Assembly: GCA_039000515.1 (NCBI GenBank)
Contig: JBCFYV010011172.1
Span: 78,059,102-78,123,101, forward strand
Source of the DNA: Timema cristinae
Lineage: Eukaryota > Arthropoda > Insecta > Phasmatodea > Timematidae
Direction of reading: 5' to 3'
DNA: 64,000 bases
Position numbers and translations under genes: made by a program. Below are positions 37,223 to 47,325 of this stretch, in pieces (position 1 is the first letter of the stretch; each line of letters opens with the position of its first letter). The notes beneath the pieces are model-generated. The model saw nothing but the letters and a program-made list of their open reading frames with translations, searched no databases and was not told where the DNA came from.

Positions 37223-37507
37223 AAGTATTGTGTTCCTGAAAGTTTAAATAGTACATCTATTCGACATAGATTTCCAAATAAAGATGAAACAAGATTCTCC
37301 ATCTGGAAGAAACTTATCTGTAGCCCAAAACTCTAAAATGTGGATAGTGAAACTATTTGTACTAAATTTATAATTTGCTATGAGCATTTTAAATACGGAT
37401 GTTTTAGTCTAGGGACTAAACGGCTGAATGCACTATCCATCCCATCTTTACAGTTCCCACGTGGGGGTGGAATCTATTATTGGATTTTGTATCGGCCAAT
37501 TTATTAA
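37223..37507 (+). pseudogene. THAP zinc-finger domain remnant
   Basis: One frame reads KYCVPES, then IRHRFPNKDETRFSIWKKLI, a TAA stop, then TICTKFIICYEHFKYGCF and GTKRLNALSIPSLQFPRG. The spacing of Cys, FP, Trp, CxxHF and the terminal P..FP matches the C2CH THAP DNA-binding domain used by P-element-type transposases and derived host genes. The premature stop and the loss of the first CxxC cysteine (C..PES here) make it non-functional. It sits between two inverted TIR elements, suggesting a dead transposase gene. Confidence 0.7.
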
Positions 37508-37877
37508 TTAAAACGGTCACAAAAATAAATTAACGAAAATACATTGCAATAATATCAGTGAACAATTGATTTAATTACTTTTGTTAGTATAATTAAATGT
37601 TAATTCTCAACATTTAAATAAATCAAAGTAGGTAAACTTCAATTAACTTTTGAATCCAAATGATAGGGCGTTTACAATAGAGTAATTAATCTGCTTTAGA
37701 AGAAAAATATTGGTCCATGAAAAGGCCCCAAAAAAGACTCTATCCATGGTCCGTAAGAAATGTATACTAAAGTATCTGACTACTCTGAAGACAGAGTCCT
37801 TATCCGTAACTGTGTAGAAGTTGGTCAACTTTAACTTTCTAAGAAGTAAGGACTAGGTTATACAAACTACACAACTC

Positions 37878-38443
37878 AGGCTGTATCCGAATAGTCTACT
37901 TCACGCGCCGTCGATCCTTGACTTTCACTCGATAGTTGCATTAGCAATCACGTGATCAAATGCAGATCCGTTCGAATAGTTAAGACGTGTGCTTAATGCG
38001 CCCCTCAAACGCCTTGAGTCCAAGGGTGACAGCAAGTTACCCTTGACACGCCGTCGATCTGGTGTTTGATCGGTAATTGTTTAATTGTTCATCTGTAAGA
38101 GAGAGAGAGAGAGAGCTCGTAGATTAATGTGATCTTTGATAACGTACGTTAAATATACTGGTTGCTTAGTAGTGTTGTAGAGTTGTATTATTGTGTGTTG
38201 TGTTGGATAATTTGGCTAATTTGTCACCACAAATCTGTAAATGGCCTACGCTAATTCGGGCTCATTTGATTGGATTTAAAATAGTTTCTAAGATCATTGG
38301 TAGGAAGCAGCACTGCGGACTCAAACGTGTGGAAAGGATATTTTGCCGTTCGAATAGTCTGTTGCAGTCTTCGATCTCAAGTGCGTGCTAAGTGTAAAGT
38401 CATCAAGTCAAGTGTACTTGACTATTTGGATACAGCCTGAGTA
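37878..38443 (-). mobile_element. ~565-bp TIR element, copy 2 (inverted)
   Basis: Bounded by CTCAGGCTGTATCCGAATAG at the left and its inverted counterpart (CTATTTGGATACAGCCTGAG) at the right. It matches copy 1 over its whole length and includes a (GA)n run at 38098-38116. It is better preserved than copy 1 at the termini. Confidence 0.85.
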
Positions 38444-39399
38444 AATATTCATGCCCATATTTAAATAAAATCATCATTGGCAGTGAAAGAATATTAGTAC
38501 ATTAGGTATTATTCTTATCAGACACAAAAAAGGGTCAGCCATTTATATACCAAGAAAAAAATATTAATTTATAAAATATTCGCATGGATCACTTATTTCA
38601 CAGTATTTCATTCCGTCATAACCTTAGGCCAAGAATTTCCTGAAAAGCTTGAATTTTGGAGGAAGTGCAAATGGCCAACCAAATGATCAATAATGTGTTC
38701 CTCGATTAACCGTAAAAGGTCTAATCCTCTTCAAAAGCCTTTTAACTTTGTACGAACTAAGCCCTATTAAGCTAATGCATATGTTCCAGTTGACGAATCA
38801 ACAAAGTATTTCTTGTTATTCACCATACTATGCACGTACGGCGGCGACATATACTTTCAACTTTGTAAACCAAAAAAATACTTTTCCACAGTCAGTAAAA
38901 ACTAAAAAGTTTTTTAAATCACCCACTAAATTATAGATTTTCAGAACTGACAACTTAAAAAAAAGCCTCATATTTATATATAATTCTAAAAATAAATGTT
39001 AAATAATTGTTATATTCATAAATTAAGGAACCAAATCTAACATAACTTTCCAATTTCATGAAAATATGAATTAAATAGATACAGCTTCTAAATAGTTTCA
39101 TGCTGTGTTGTCATGCCTGTATATAGTGGCAAGCAATAGTACCCAACCAAGATGCTGTGAATATGTCAAAGAGGCGTTTTAATCATCTTCAAAAGTGGTT
39201 AATTATTTAATCTCTCAATTAGAATATTCAATGGCTGCCTTTTTTTTTTTTGTGATAGATATAGGTAAAATTTGTAGACCTAATTTATGACGCCGCCTTT
39301 TTTTGTTTACTATCTCAAAATACTGTGTAGGCGTTCTCAACCCAAAAAGTCCTATAAATATATTTATTGTGAATGTGTTTTTAACCTATTTTCTTTTAT
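38444..39399. other. gene-free sequence
   Basis: AT-rich, nothing recognised. Confidence 0.5.
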
Positions 39400-39560
39400 T
39401 TACAGTACAAAGATGGGAGGATAACTTTAGAATGGACTGAAAGAAATAGGGTGTAGTGAGGGGAACTTGATAGAACTAGCTTAGGATAGGGATAGGTGGC
39501 GGTCTTATGTGAGTGCGACAATGAACTTTCGAATTCTCAATGCCATATAGTAAGAACGTT
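39400..39560 (+). mobile_element. LINE 3' fragment (family of 54.5-55.6 kb)
   Basis: Matches 55490-55650: AGATGGGAGGATAAC.TTAGAA, TGGAC..GAAA, ATAGAA.TAGCTTA.GATAG and GTGCG.CAATGA.CTTTCGA. It is a 5'-truncated copy of the C-terminal coding end and 3' UTR. Confidence 0.7.
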
Positions 39561-39684
39561 TAATTTATTTATCAGCTGACTGCTTATTATTTTCTTTTGA
39601 ATATTTTTATTGAACTAAGTATTTTGACTACCTAATTGGTCGCCACGGTCACATGATTATGGATATAAAATCTTTGACCCCGAA

Positions 39685-39735
39685 TATTATTATTACTAGC
39701 ACCGCGTCTTACTACCCATTCGGGCTATACGCATA
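39685..39735 (-). repeat. SINE 3' tail fragment, inverted
   Basis: (ATT)n followed by AGCACCGCGTCTTACTACCC and ATTCGGGCTATACGC, which is the reverse complement of the common SINE tail. Confidence 0.7.
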
Positions 39736-41417
39736 CCCCGAATAGAATTTCTTAAGGACTGCAGACTATGGACCTAGAATACAAAGTGTGTTGGGGCCTT
39801 AAGCCTTCTCATAAGGTTTGAACAACTGTTTACATAACTCAAAAACAGAAATCAATTAGAATAACAATACAATTAATGTGCACCAAATTCCTTCAAAGCC
39901 GTCATATTATGCTTGATAATATTTCATGTGATTTCAACAAGGCTTAGAAACCAAAACATAAAATTTGAAAGTTAAAAAACAATACCGGTAGTAAACTTCT
40001 ATGTTAACTAGGTACATGTTTGTGGTAGGCTAAAACGCTAGGGTCAATTTTGTTGAGCTATTAGTAAGTTAAATTTCCTTTTAATGATGTCATGAAAATA
40101 ATAGGCTAACATAGTTGGTAGGCCTATATAATTGATTATAATTATAGTTTATTAACTTAAATTGGTTTAAGCTTTCAATTGCGCCTACTAATGAATTACA
40201 ATTTAAATTATAAGTGATTAATAAATTAACTACTGGTAGTAGGGGATACAAGTTTGGTTAAATAAATAATAATAATTGCGAATGGTACATATAGGCTTAT
40301 AATCCAAAGACGTTATAGCACACACATTTCCATTATAACAGAACTGATTGAAGACGCCATACACAGGTTTAAATGAAAACCATGTCTTAAATCTACGCTA
40401 AATAAACTACTGTTGCAAATAATTTTGGATAAAAATATAGCTTTCAAACCTTAAATAATTATTTATATAATTTTTATGGTTCCTACCTATGTGAACTCAA
40501 CTGAACCTTTCATGTGTTAGTAAATTTAAAATAAGATTTACCAAATAAACAAGTTCAGTTTAATTCAAGACGATGACGTCACCCCAATGCGCCGACCTAA
40601 TAGGCCTAATGCAAACTAGGCGAGCCAACATAAAGTTAGTCAATATTTTAAATAAGTAAACATAGTGAGTTTTGTTTTAACCGTATTCCATATAGGCCTA
40701 ATAATAATTATTCAAAATTATCAAACTAAACTATATTAATATTGTTCGGTTAGACATCTGTTTAAGTGTGTAAAATAACAATGAAATGTAAAAATATATT
40801 ATTATCAGAAAGATAAAGTTATTTATATTATTAATACTCACTGTCCTCTCACCCACATATTATGTTCACAGGAAAGTTGCACATCATCGTAAATATTTAC
40901 ATACTGAAATTAGTATGGGCTAGTTGTGGGGAAGGATTGATTAAATTAGGTGTAATTTTTTTAAAGTAATTAAGTTTTTAAAATTACTAAATCTTGGTGT
41001 CATTTCATATATGTATTATTATGTATATGTATTAAAGTGAATAAATATCTAAATATTGCACCATAAAAAACATAAAGCCTAAAATGGGAGGAATACTTAG
41101 CGTCCTAACACTGCGACTTTCAACCAATATTTACTGTAAAAATTCCGCTAGTTGTCAGCTACACCTATATTATTGTAGATAGCCTCTAGATTTAATTTCA
41201 TATGGTCTAGTCGGAGTGGAGAGCGGGGGCGGGGGGCTATCTAGGCATATTATTTTATTAATAAAAGCCTTTGATATTATGTTTAGTCAAGCAGTCTGTT
41301 GCATGACATTAATATTTAATTTAAGTAGGATACCTATTCTTAATATTTGTTTAGTTATATTTCAACATTCTATTCTATTTCAAACAGAGACAAAGGAAAA
41401 CTAGTATCACATTATGT
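39736..41417. other. gene-free sequence
   Basis: AT-rich with scattered TAGGCCTAT motifs. Nothing recognised. The frame at 41216-41404 lacks support. Confidence 0.45.
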
Positions 41418-41580
41418 ACGATGCCATAGCTCAGTCGGTAGCGTGTCTGCCTGCCAAGCTAAGAGTCTTGGCTTTGATTATCGGCATGGCCGATAAAGTT
41501 ATCATTGGTAAAGTGTAGGTACACACTTTCATAGTGAATAAATTAACAGGTGAAGACTGGGTGGTGTGAATGTTATAGAT
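41418..41580 (+). repeat. tRNA-like SINE
   Basis: CCATAGCTCAGTCGGTAGCG is a good D-arm/A-box. It is followed by CTGCCTGCCAAGC (anticodon-loop-like, GCC) and a degraded T-arm, GGCTTTGATTATC. The arms do not pair well enough for a working tRNA, and related sequence continues downstream as SINE body. Confidence 0.6.
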
Positions 41581-41631
41581 TTTAGATAGTTTATAAATCG
41601 TGTGCTGATATAGTTAGTTGGTTCAGAAATT

Positions 41632-41712
41632 CATCATCATCAATTTTTTTCCAGCCTATGGCCTGGTCCGCTTAGTAAAATGCCGCCATCTTCCTATATC
41701 TCTCCACCATTT
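41632..41712 (-). mobile_element. LINE 3' end, truncated
   Basis: TTCATCATCATC then CCAGCCTATGGCCTGGTCCG and AGTAAAATGCCGCCATCTTC. This is the same minus-strand 3' terminus as at 11862-11930. Confidence 0.7.
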
Positions 41713-41789
41713 TATATAGATGATAGTGATGCGCAATACAAGGAGCCTACATAGTGGGCCCCGCTTAGCCTCTCCTACTCAATACTCAA

Positions 41790-42135
41790 TCCTGTCCTTA
41801 TTTCGAAGTGGTTTACCCCGGGGTCTGAGCAACATGGTGGAGGTTGGTTCGAACCCCAGCGGAATCCAGGTCAGGTACAGATGAGTGACAGGAGGCTGGT
41901 CAGGGCTAAAACCAACAAGCTTGAAACAGGGCCTGGCCAGTTGGCTCCCAGCTTGGTGGTCTGTGAGTGTGAGGGTTGGGGACGATGATCTGAGTCATTG
42001 TCAACACCTGTAGCCTCAGTGAGTGAAGGTTACCACCACAATAAGGTTTACCTGGGAACCTGTAGGTGGCAACCCCGCTACCCAAGTGTAAGCCATGACA
42101 TACCTAGTAAGCCGGTGGCCAAAGAATAAAAAACC
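41790..42135 (+). repeat. GC-rich repeat-like block, B-box-like motif
   Basis: A GC-rich island contains GGTTGGTTCGAACCCCAGCGG (pol III B-box-like) at about 41844-41864, then several CAGG/CTGG-rich segments. It is unlike its AT-rich surroundings and has no long open frame. It could be a further SINE family. Confidence 0.35.
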
Positions 42136-43312
42136 GAAGATTTAGAAAGAGTACATTAGATGCCCTGAATAAAATAGAAAAAATAAATAAAACCCATTCA
42201 ATATTATAAGGTCTCTTCAAAATAGTTTATAACGCAATTACGGTTGTACATAACACTCTGGGTGGTGTTATATAGTCAGCCAGAAGGCTGTGAGTTTTGT
42301 TATTCTTTGCTCTCTCTTATTTTCATTTCAGTTTCCGGGACTCTCAACCAGGTAATGGCGGCGCTAGGCTGAAGCATATTCTAATGGCATATTATATATA
42401 TTACCATCATGTGTAATTCTTTCTCTCACGAGTAACTTACTCAGTCCAAAATTATAGTAATGTTATAACAGGTGGGAGACACTGCCATACATAAAAATGT
42501 ATTTCGGGGAACGGGGAGGGTGTCTGGGAGCCTGAAGGTGAACAATATTAATAAGGAATTTAACTTTAATTTTATGAACACACTGAAAAGTTAATTATTT
42601 GGGAGGGTGGTTGAACCCTCAACCCCCCGCCCCCCCCGAATAGCCCAGGGTCCTGGTGAGTGGGGTATTTACAAAGTCTACACACACCGCTCAATCTCTG
42701 ACAAAATTATATCACAAAAGGCCGGACACGCTCCAGGTCAGAAGCTGAGACCCCTACTGACTGTTTATTTTTATTTATCACTATTGAGATCTAGATATTA
42801 ATTTAAAAACAAAAATAGTCTCATGTCAGGCAGTCTGTGAAGCTGAATGAATGTTTGAATCCCAAATAGGTGCTCAAAGTGTACAACTTTGTACTTATTT
42901 TAGTTTTAAGTGGTTTTAGTAGTTAGTCACTCTTTACCCATTCTGAGCGACTAGATGTATATAGTGACTCATTCTCCATTCTAAATTATGTAAAATTGTA
43001 GCCATAGAGCTCATTTAAAGAACAAAAACAATGGGATCGAGAAAACTGGCGTTGGCCTTATTTTAATTCTTCATTAAAAATTTAAATGCAATACTTAGAG
43101 AAATTGCCGTTACTACCTCAAAATGGTTACATATTACACTTTTTACTGGCTTTAAGGAAGAAACAAGAGTTCTTATTTCTATAACATTGCAAAATAATCA
43201 AAACATAGAGGGCACGTACGATCTTATAATGGTTACATATTACGTTATTTTATGTGTTAATTGGGTGGCGGGGGAATAGGTGTAGGGGGTGCGAAAAATG
43301 TCCAGTGATTTT
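42136..43312. other. gene-free sequence
   Basis: A C-rich patch lies at 42600-42650. An 18-nt exon-like interval at about 42330-42348 is flanked by TTTCAG and GTAATG. No protein support. Confidence 0.4.
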
Positions 43313-43660
43313 TATTTCTTATAGTAAAACTATTTTAACCCAAATAAATAAAATATTGATTCAGTAGAAACATTGAGTTAAATCTTTTTCACATAGGACT
43401 ATCAACAGCTGTTGTTGAATGTCTGTAACTAAAGTGAAGGCATGAAGACATTATCTCACAGACTTTTTCATTCATTTAAAAAGTTTCTTAGATAATGCAG
43501 TTGTGCTCTTTAGATATATTTAATAACTGTTGGTATCACCATGTGGAGAAGAATAAACTCGTATGTTTCTACTGAAGCAATATTTTATTTATTTGGGTCA
43601 AAAAGTTTTGACATAAAAACTAAAAAACAATGAACATTTCTCACGTCTCTACATCCCAAC
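43313..43660. mobile_element. decayed relative of the foldback MITE
   Basis: Shares with 32295-32675 the order ATATTGATTC..TAGAAACAT, CAACAGCTGTTGTTGAATG, TCTGTAA, GGCATG and a central loop. A right arm follows with ATAACTGTTG, GTATGTTTCTACTGAAG, AATATTTTATTTATTTGGG and TTTTGACATAAAAACT. The arms still pair imperfectly. Confidence 0.6.
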
Positions 43661-43826
43661 CTCAAATTATTGCCATGGAAACTGAGATGGTGATGCTGAT
43701 AGTCATTTGTTAATAAGAAGTGAGACTTCATCACCAATATGGCTCATATGTTTGTGAATGTCCAACTTTCCCTACAGAATACCTTACTCGAATTATTCTA
43801 CAAAATATCTTCTCATTCCTTTTTAG

Positions 43827-44215
43827 GTGAGGAGCTATGTCCACGGGGGCAGAAGTCCCTCCAAAGTTAAATTTGTATAAAGTGCAGTCTATCTGGACTA
43901 TTTTAATGAAGAAATAACATCTATCATTATTAGGTGAGCAAAGGCCCCCCCTAAAGTATTTTTTCTAGAAAGTGGGGCCTATACTTAATTCTAACTAATT
44001 TAGTGAAGAAATGGCATAGCTATCATTCTTAGATGGGGAATTATAGTAAGGGGGTAGGAGCCCCCATATATATATATATATATATATAAAGTACATTTTA
44101 TCAGAACAATTTGAGTGAAGAAATCACATCTTTATTATTTGTAGGTGAGTTATGATAAGGGGGTAGGGGGGCGGGCAAACTCCCAAAACAAATTTTTATG
44201 AAGTACACTTATTTT
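43827..44215 (+). repeat. degenerate ~100-bp tandem repeat, about 4 units
   Basis: Units start with AGGTGAG.A..TA (near 43827, 43932, 44030 and 44140). Each has a G-rich then C-rich stretch, an AAAGT.(C/A)A..TTATC segment, GAAGAAAT..CAT and a TATCATTATT end. A (TA)n run lies inside unit 3 at about 44069-44088. Confidence 0.65.
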
Positions 44216-45714
44216 TTATTTATATTTATGTATCTCCCCATTTTTTCTCGTTTGTTTTGTGGGTTTAAATACATCTACTTGGTTGACATAGGAACTGATG
44301 CTTTTACTCGGTTGTTATTAAGAAATATATAAATATATTATAATTTTATATAATATATAAATATATTAAAAATTATATACTTCTTACTAATTACTGACAA
44401 AAAGCATACGTTTTAAATATTTAAAATGAAATATATGTGTATGTATATATACATACATATATATTTATATAGTATGATTCCTAGTTTTAGTTAATAGGAA
44501 AGCAAAATTCCGCAAAAAAAAAAAAAAGGCGAACAATAGATAAGCACAAACGGGCAAGTTTGACAACTCGATACGTTGGAGATATCGATTTATGCTATCC
44601 TTTATCTATGGATTACATCTTTGTAGTTCACAATTCACAGATCAACTTAACAAGGTAGATCTACTTAAAATGGTTGTAAACTGTTTTCAACACAAGTAAT
44701 GCACTCTAGACAAATATGACATACTTTTGTCGTTTAAAATAGTTATCTCAATGACGGAGTGGGCATTTTATTTGTGTTAAATTATTACGTTACTACTATT
44801 ATTTTCATTTTTATTTATTTTGTACTTTAAAAATTGTACTCAACTGTTTAACAAATCAATCTTACGTGAACAATTTTCACTAAATTATATTTCTCATGCT
44901 CTTGCGAACCCTCAAAATTTTTAATCCGAATTCGATTCGAAATTTTGAATCAAACAAATCTTATATTCGGATTCGAAAGGGTTTATATCAAAATTCGAAA
45001 CTACAATGCATTCATACATGTCAAATTAATATTATTATAACTGAAACCAGTTACGTGGTAGAGTGACTAGCGGAATTAACTTGAAATTGAGGTCGTAAAG
45101 GAATCAAAAATGAATGTAGGACAGTTGTTTGTCACAGTAAGTCTTGTATTTAGAAAAGGTAGCTAAATCACACAAAAATTTTCATAAATGAATTGCTGCA
45201 AAAATAAAATGAAATCATATGTTCAAAAATTATTAAATTTAACCATTTAGTTAAAAGTAGATACTTCAAAATTCACAGACTTCACAATGAAACTAATTTT
45301 AACAGGTAAAGAAACAAATCAGTATAACTTGTACAGTAAATGATACGAGAGAAAATACCGAAACTTTTTACAAGTAAACAAACATTTAGAGGTAGTGAAT
45401 ATTCCTTAGAAGTTTTTGTGAAAGTGGTGTTAATTTTTTTTAAGGGGAATAAAACTATAAATAAACTTTGTGTCCGACCTCAAATAAATATATAAATAAT
45501 TTTGGCCTAAATTACTGTGGTTGACTATCAGATTAATATATTACCATCTGTTTTCAATACGGTCATCCAAAGTGATAGATGTCAGCTGTTGTCGTAGTAT
45601 CATATTAGGGATTACTTCTAGTACCATTTAGAGCTGTCATCCAGGTAAACTTAGCTTGTGAATGACTTATACTTCCATATAGGCAGTAATAGCACCAACT
45701 CTTTTGGCTTCTTG
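44216..45714. other. AT-rich, with TTCGAA-rich block
   Basis: At 44900-45005 several AATTCGAA/ATTCGATTCGAA motifs cluster after GCGAACCCTC, a pattern seen in hAT termini. The block may be the distal end of the BED-finger element to the right. Otherwise nothing recognised. Confidence 0.35.
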
Positions 45715-45889
45715 CTAGGTATTTCCGCATCTAGACCCTGCTGCGAATGTACATTTTCTAAATGACCACAAAGATTGCTTGTATTGTAGAAGTTTTTAGG
45801 TTCTTATTACATATCTTGCACACAGCTTATTTGTCTCTAATTTTGTTGAAATGATTCCAAATTTGGGTTTTCAACTTATTGGGTGGCAT
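45715..45889 (-). pseudogene. BED zinc-finger remnant of a hAT transposase
   Basis: On the minus strand a TTTTTTTACAG acceptor-like site precedes ATG (45889-45887). The frame reads MPPNKLKTQIWNHFNKIRDK, stop, AVCKICNKNLKTST. After a frameshift it continues as SNLCGHLENVHSQQGLDAEI. The W.HF, CxxC and H....H pattern is the BED finger found at the N-terminus of hAT transposases. A stop and a frameshift make it dead. Confidence 0.7.
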
Positions 45890-46504
45890 TGTGATCTGTA
45901 AAAAAATATAACACAATTTAGGATTTTAACCTTAGGATAAATGAAATTAATTACAAAATAAATATAACTTATAAAGTAATTAAAACAATGATGCACAAGC
46001 ATAATATAGTATTTAAGCCATAATTTGAATACAAATATGACTAAATTATATTAATTAAATTACATAAGTTGAAATATAAACTAAATTTAGTCATAAGTTT
46101 CATTAATAAAACTCTATATACAAATATACATTTCCCAAATAATTGGTAATATTTTTTTTATTCTAAAATCCCTATTTACCTATACAAACACAACATAGAC
46201 GTGTACAAAGTGTCATGGCGCCATGGGGTGCACAAGCTAGCACGAAATCAGTAGGTAGGTAAATCGTTGATAAACGTACTGACCGAAGAGCGTAACTCAA
46301 TTAAAATATATATAAAATAATAAAGATATTATAAACATAACACTTTACTCACATATATCACTGCTAACATTCCTGAAGTTTAAAAACCACTCAAAACGGT
46401 GAACCAAGCACGTTTAGGTTAGGTACGCAAGGTGTCAAGTCAACAAGTAGTATTGACATCAAAACATCCACAATCGGAATGAATTTAGTAAAGGAATAGA
46501 TGGG

Positions 46505-46645
46505 AACGAATGAATGTAGGATGATTGAACGATGTCGATGTTTAGTCATTTTTTCGTCGATGTATCGCTCATCTAAACATCGATGTTTATGAACGATACA
46601 TCAATGTTTGATGTTTTGCAAACATCGATGTATCGTTTCGATCCC
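46505..46645 (-). repeat. transposon end with repeated CATCGATG motifs
   Basis: Read on the minus strand it starts TAGGGATCGAAACGATACAT and then repeats AACATCGATGT / GATACATCGA variants six or so times. This is a typical hAT-like end with subterminal transposase-binding repeats. It is upstream of the minus-strand BED remnant and probably its 5' terminus. Confidence 0.55.
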
Positions 46646-46649
46646 TATT

Positions 46650-47325
46650 CACTTTGGACGGTACTTATTGTTTGTTATTAACGAATTTTGTTCGTTTTAT
46701 AATCAATAAATACGATTTTATTCTATATTATGTGATTAAAATTATAAGGAAATTGTGTAGTTTTGATTCCGTTTTTGTGAAATATATTATATATTAGGCC
46801 TTGATTCAGACCCATATATAAAAAATTTGAATTTGATTTCAATGTTTGTGTCTCACTGTAATATTTTAAATGTTTTCCCCTTCAATCAAATTATTTATTG
46901 TATTAGGATAAGATTATAAAAAGTATTAAATAGTTGCAATTGCATACAATTTGCTAACTAAAGGAGTTTTATTTTATAGTACATATTTTGATAGGTTCAA
47001 ATATTTTCATACAAATAAGTTTTATTTAATATTTATTATTTGGTGTCTTACATAGTTATTTTTAATATCCTAAGCCTAAGTAGTCTGATATAATGATCAT
47101 TAGTTGATTTTATGGGATTTATTAGGTGTAGTCATTTAAAGGCATTTTAGGGTGATAATCAAGGCCTTTTTTTAACAATATGTTTTATACTTTTAAGTTT
47201 TAAAGTCCTTTAGGCCTATATGACAAACTATACCTTTGGTTTTTGTTACATAATGATATATTTATAGTGATTTAACATTATATATAAACATTTACATTCA
47301 CAATTTTCTTTCTCTTTTTCAAGAT
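46650..47325 (+). other. upstream region or intron of the THUMPD2-like gene
   Basis: AT-rich. It ends in a strong 3' splice site, CTTTCTCTTTTTCAAG (AG at 47322-47323), two bases before the ATG. A 5' non-coding exon therefore lies somewhere upstream but could not be located. Confidence 0.55.

Noticed and set aside
41418..41490. Possible tRNA-Gly gene (GCC-like anticodon loop)
   Set aside because: The T-arm does not pair, the acceptor stem is weak and related sequence continues downstream, so a SINE is the better explanation.
42310..42355. 18-nt exon-like interval between TTTCAG and GTAATG
   Set aside because: No flanking exons or protein match; such pairs of signals occur by chance.
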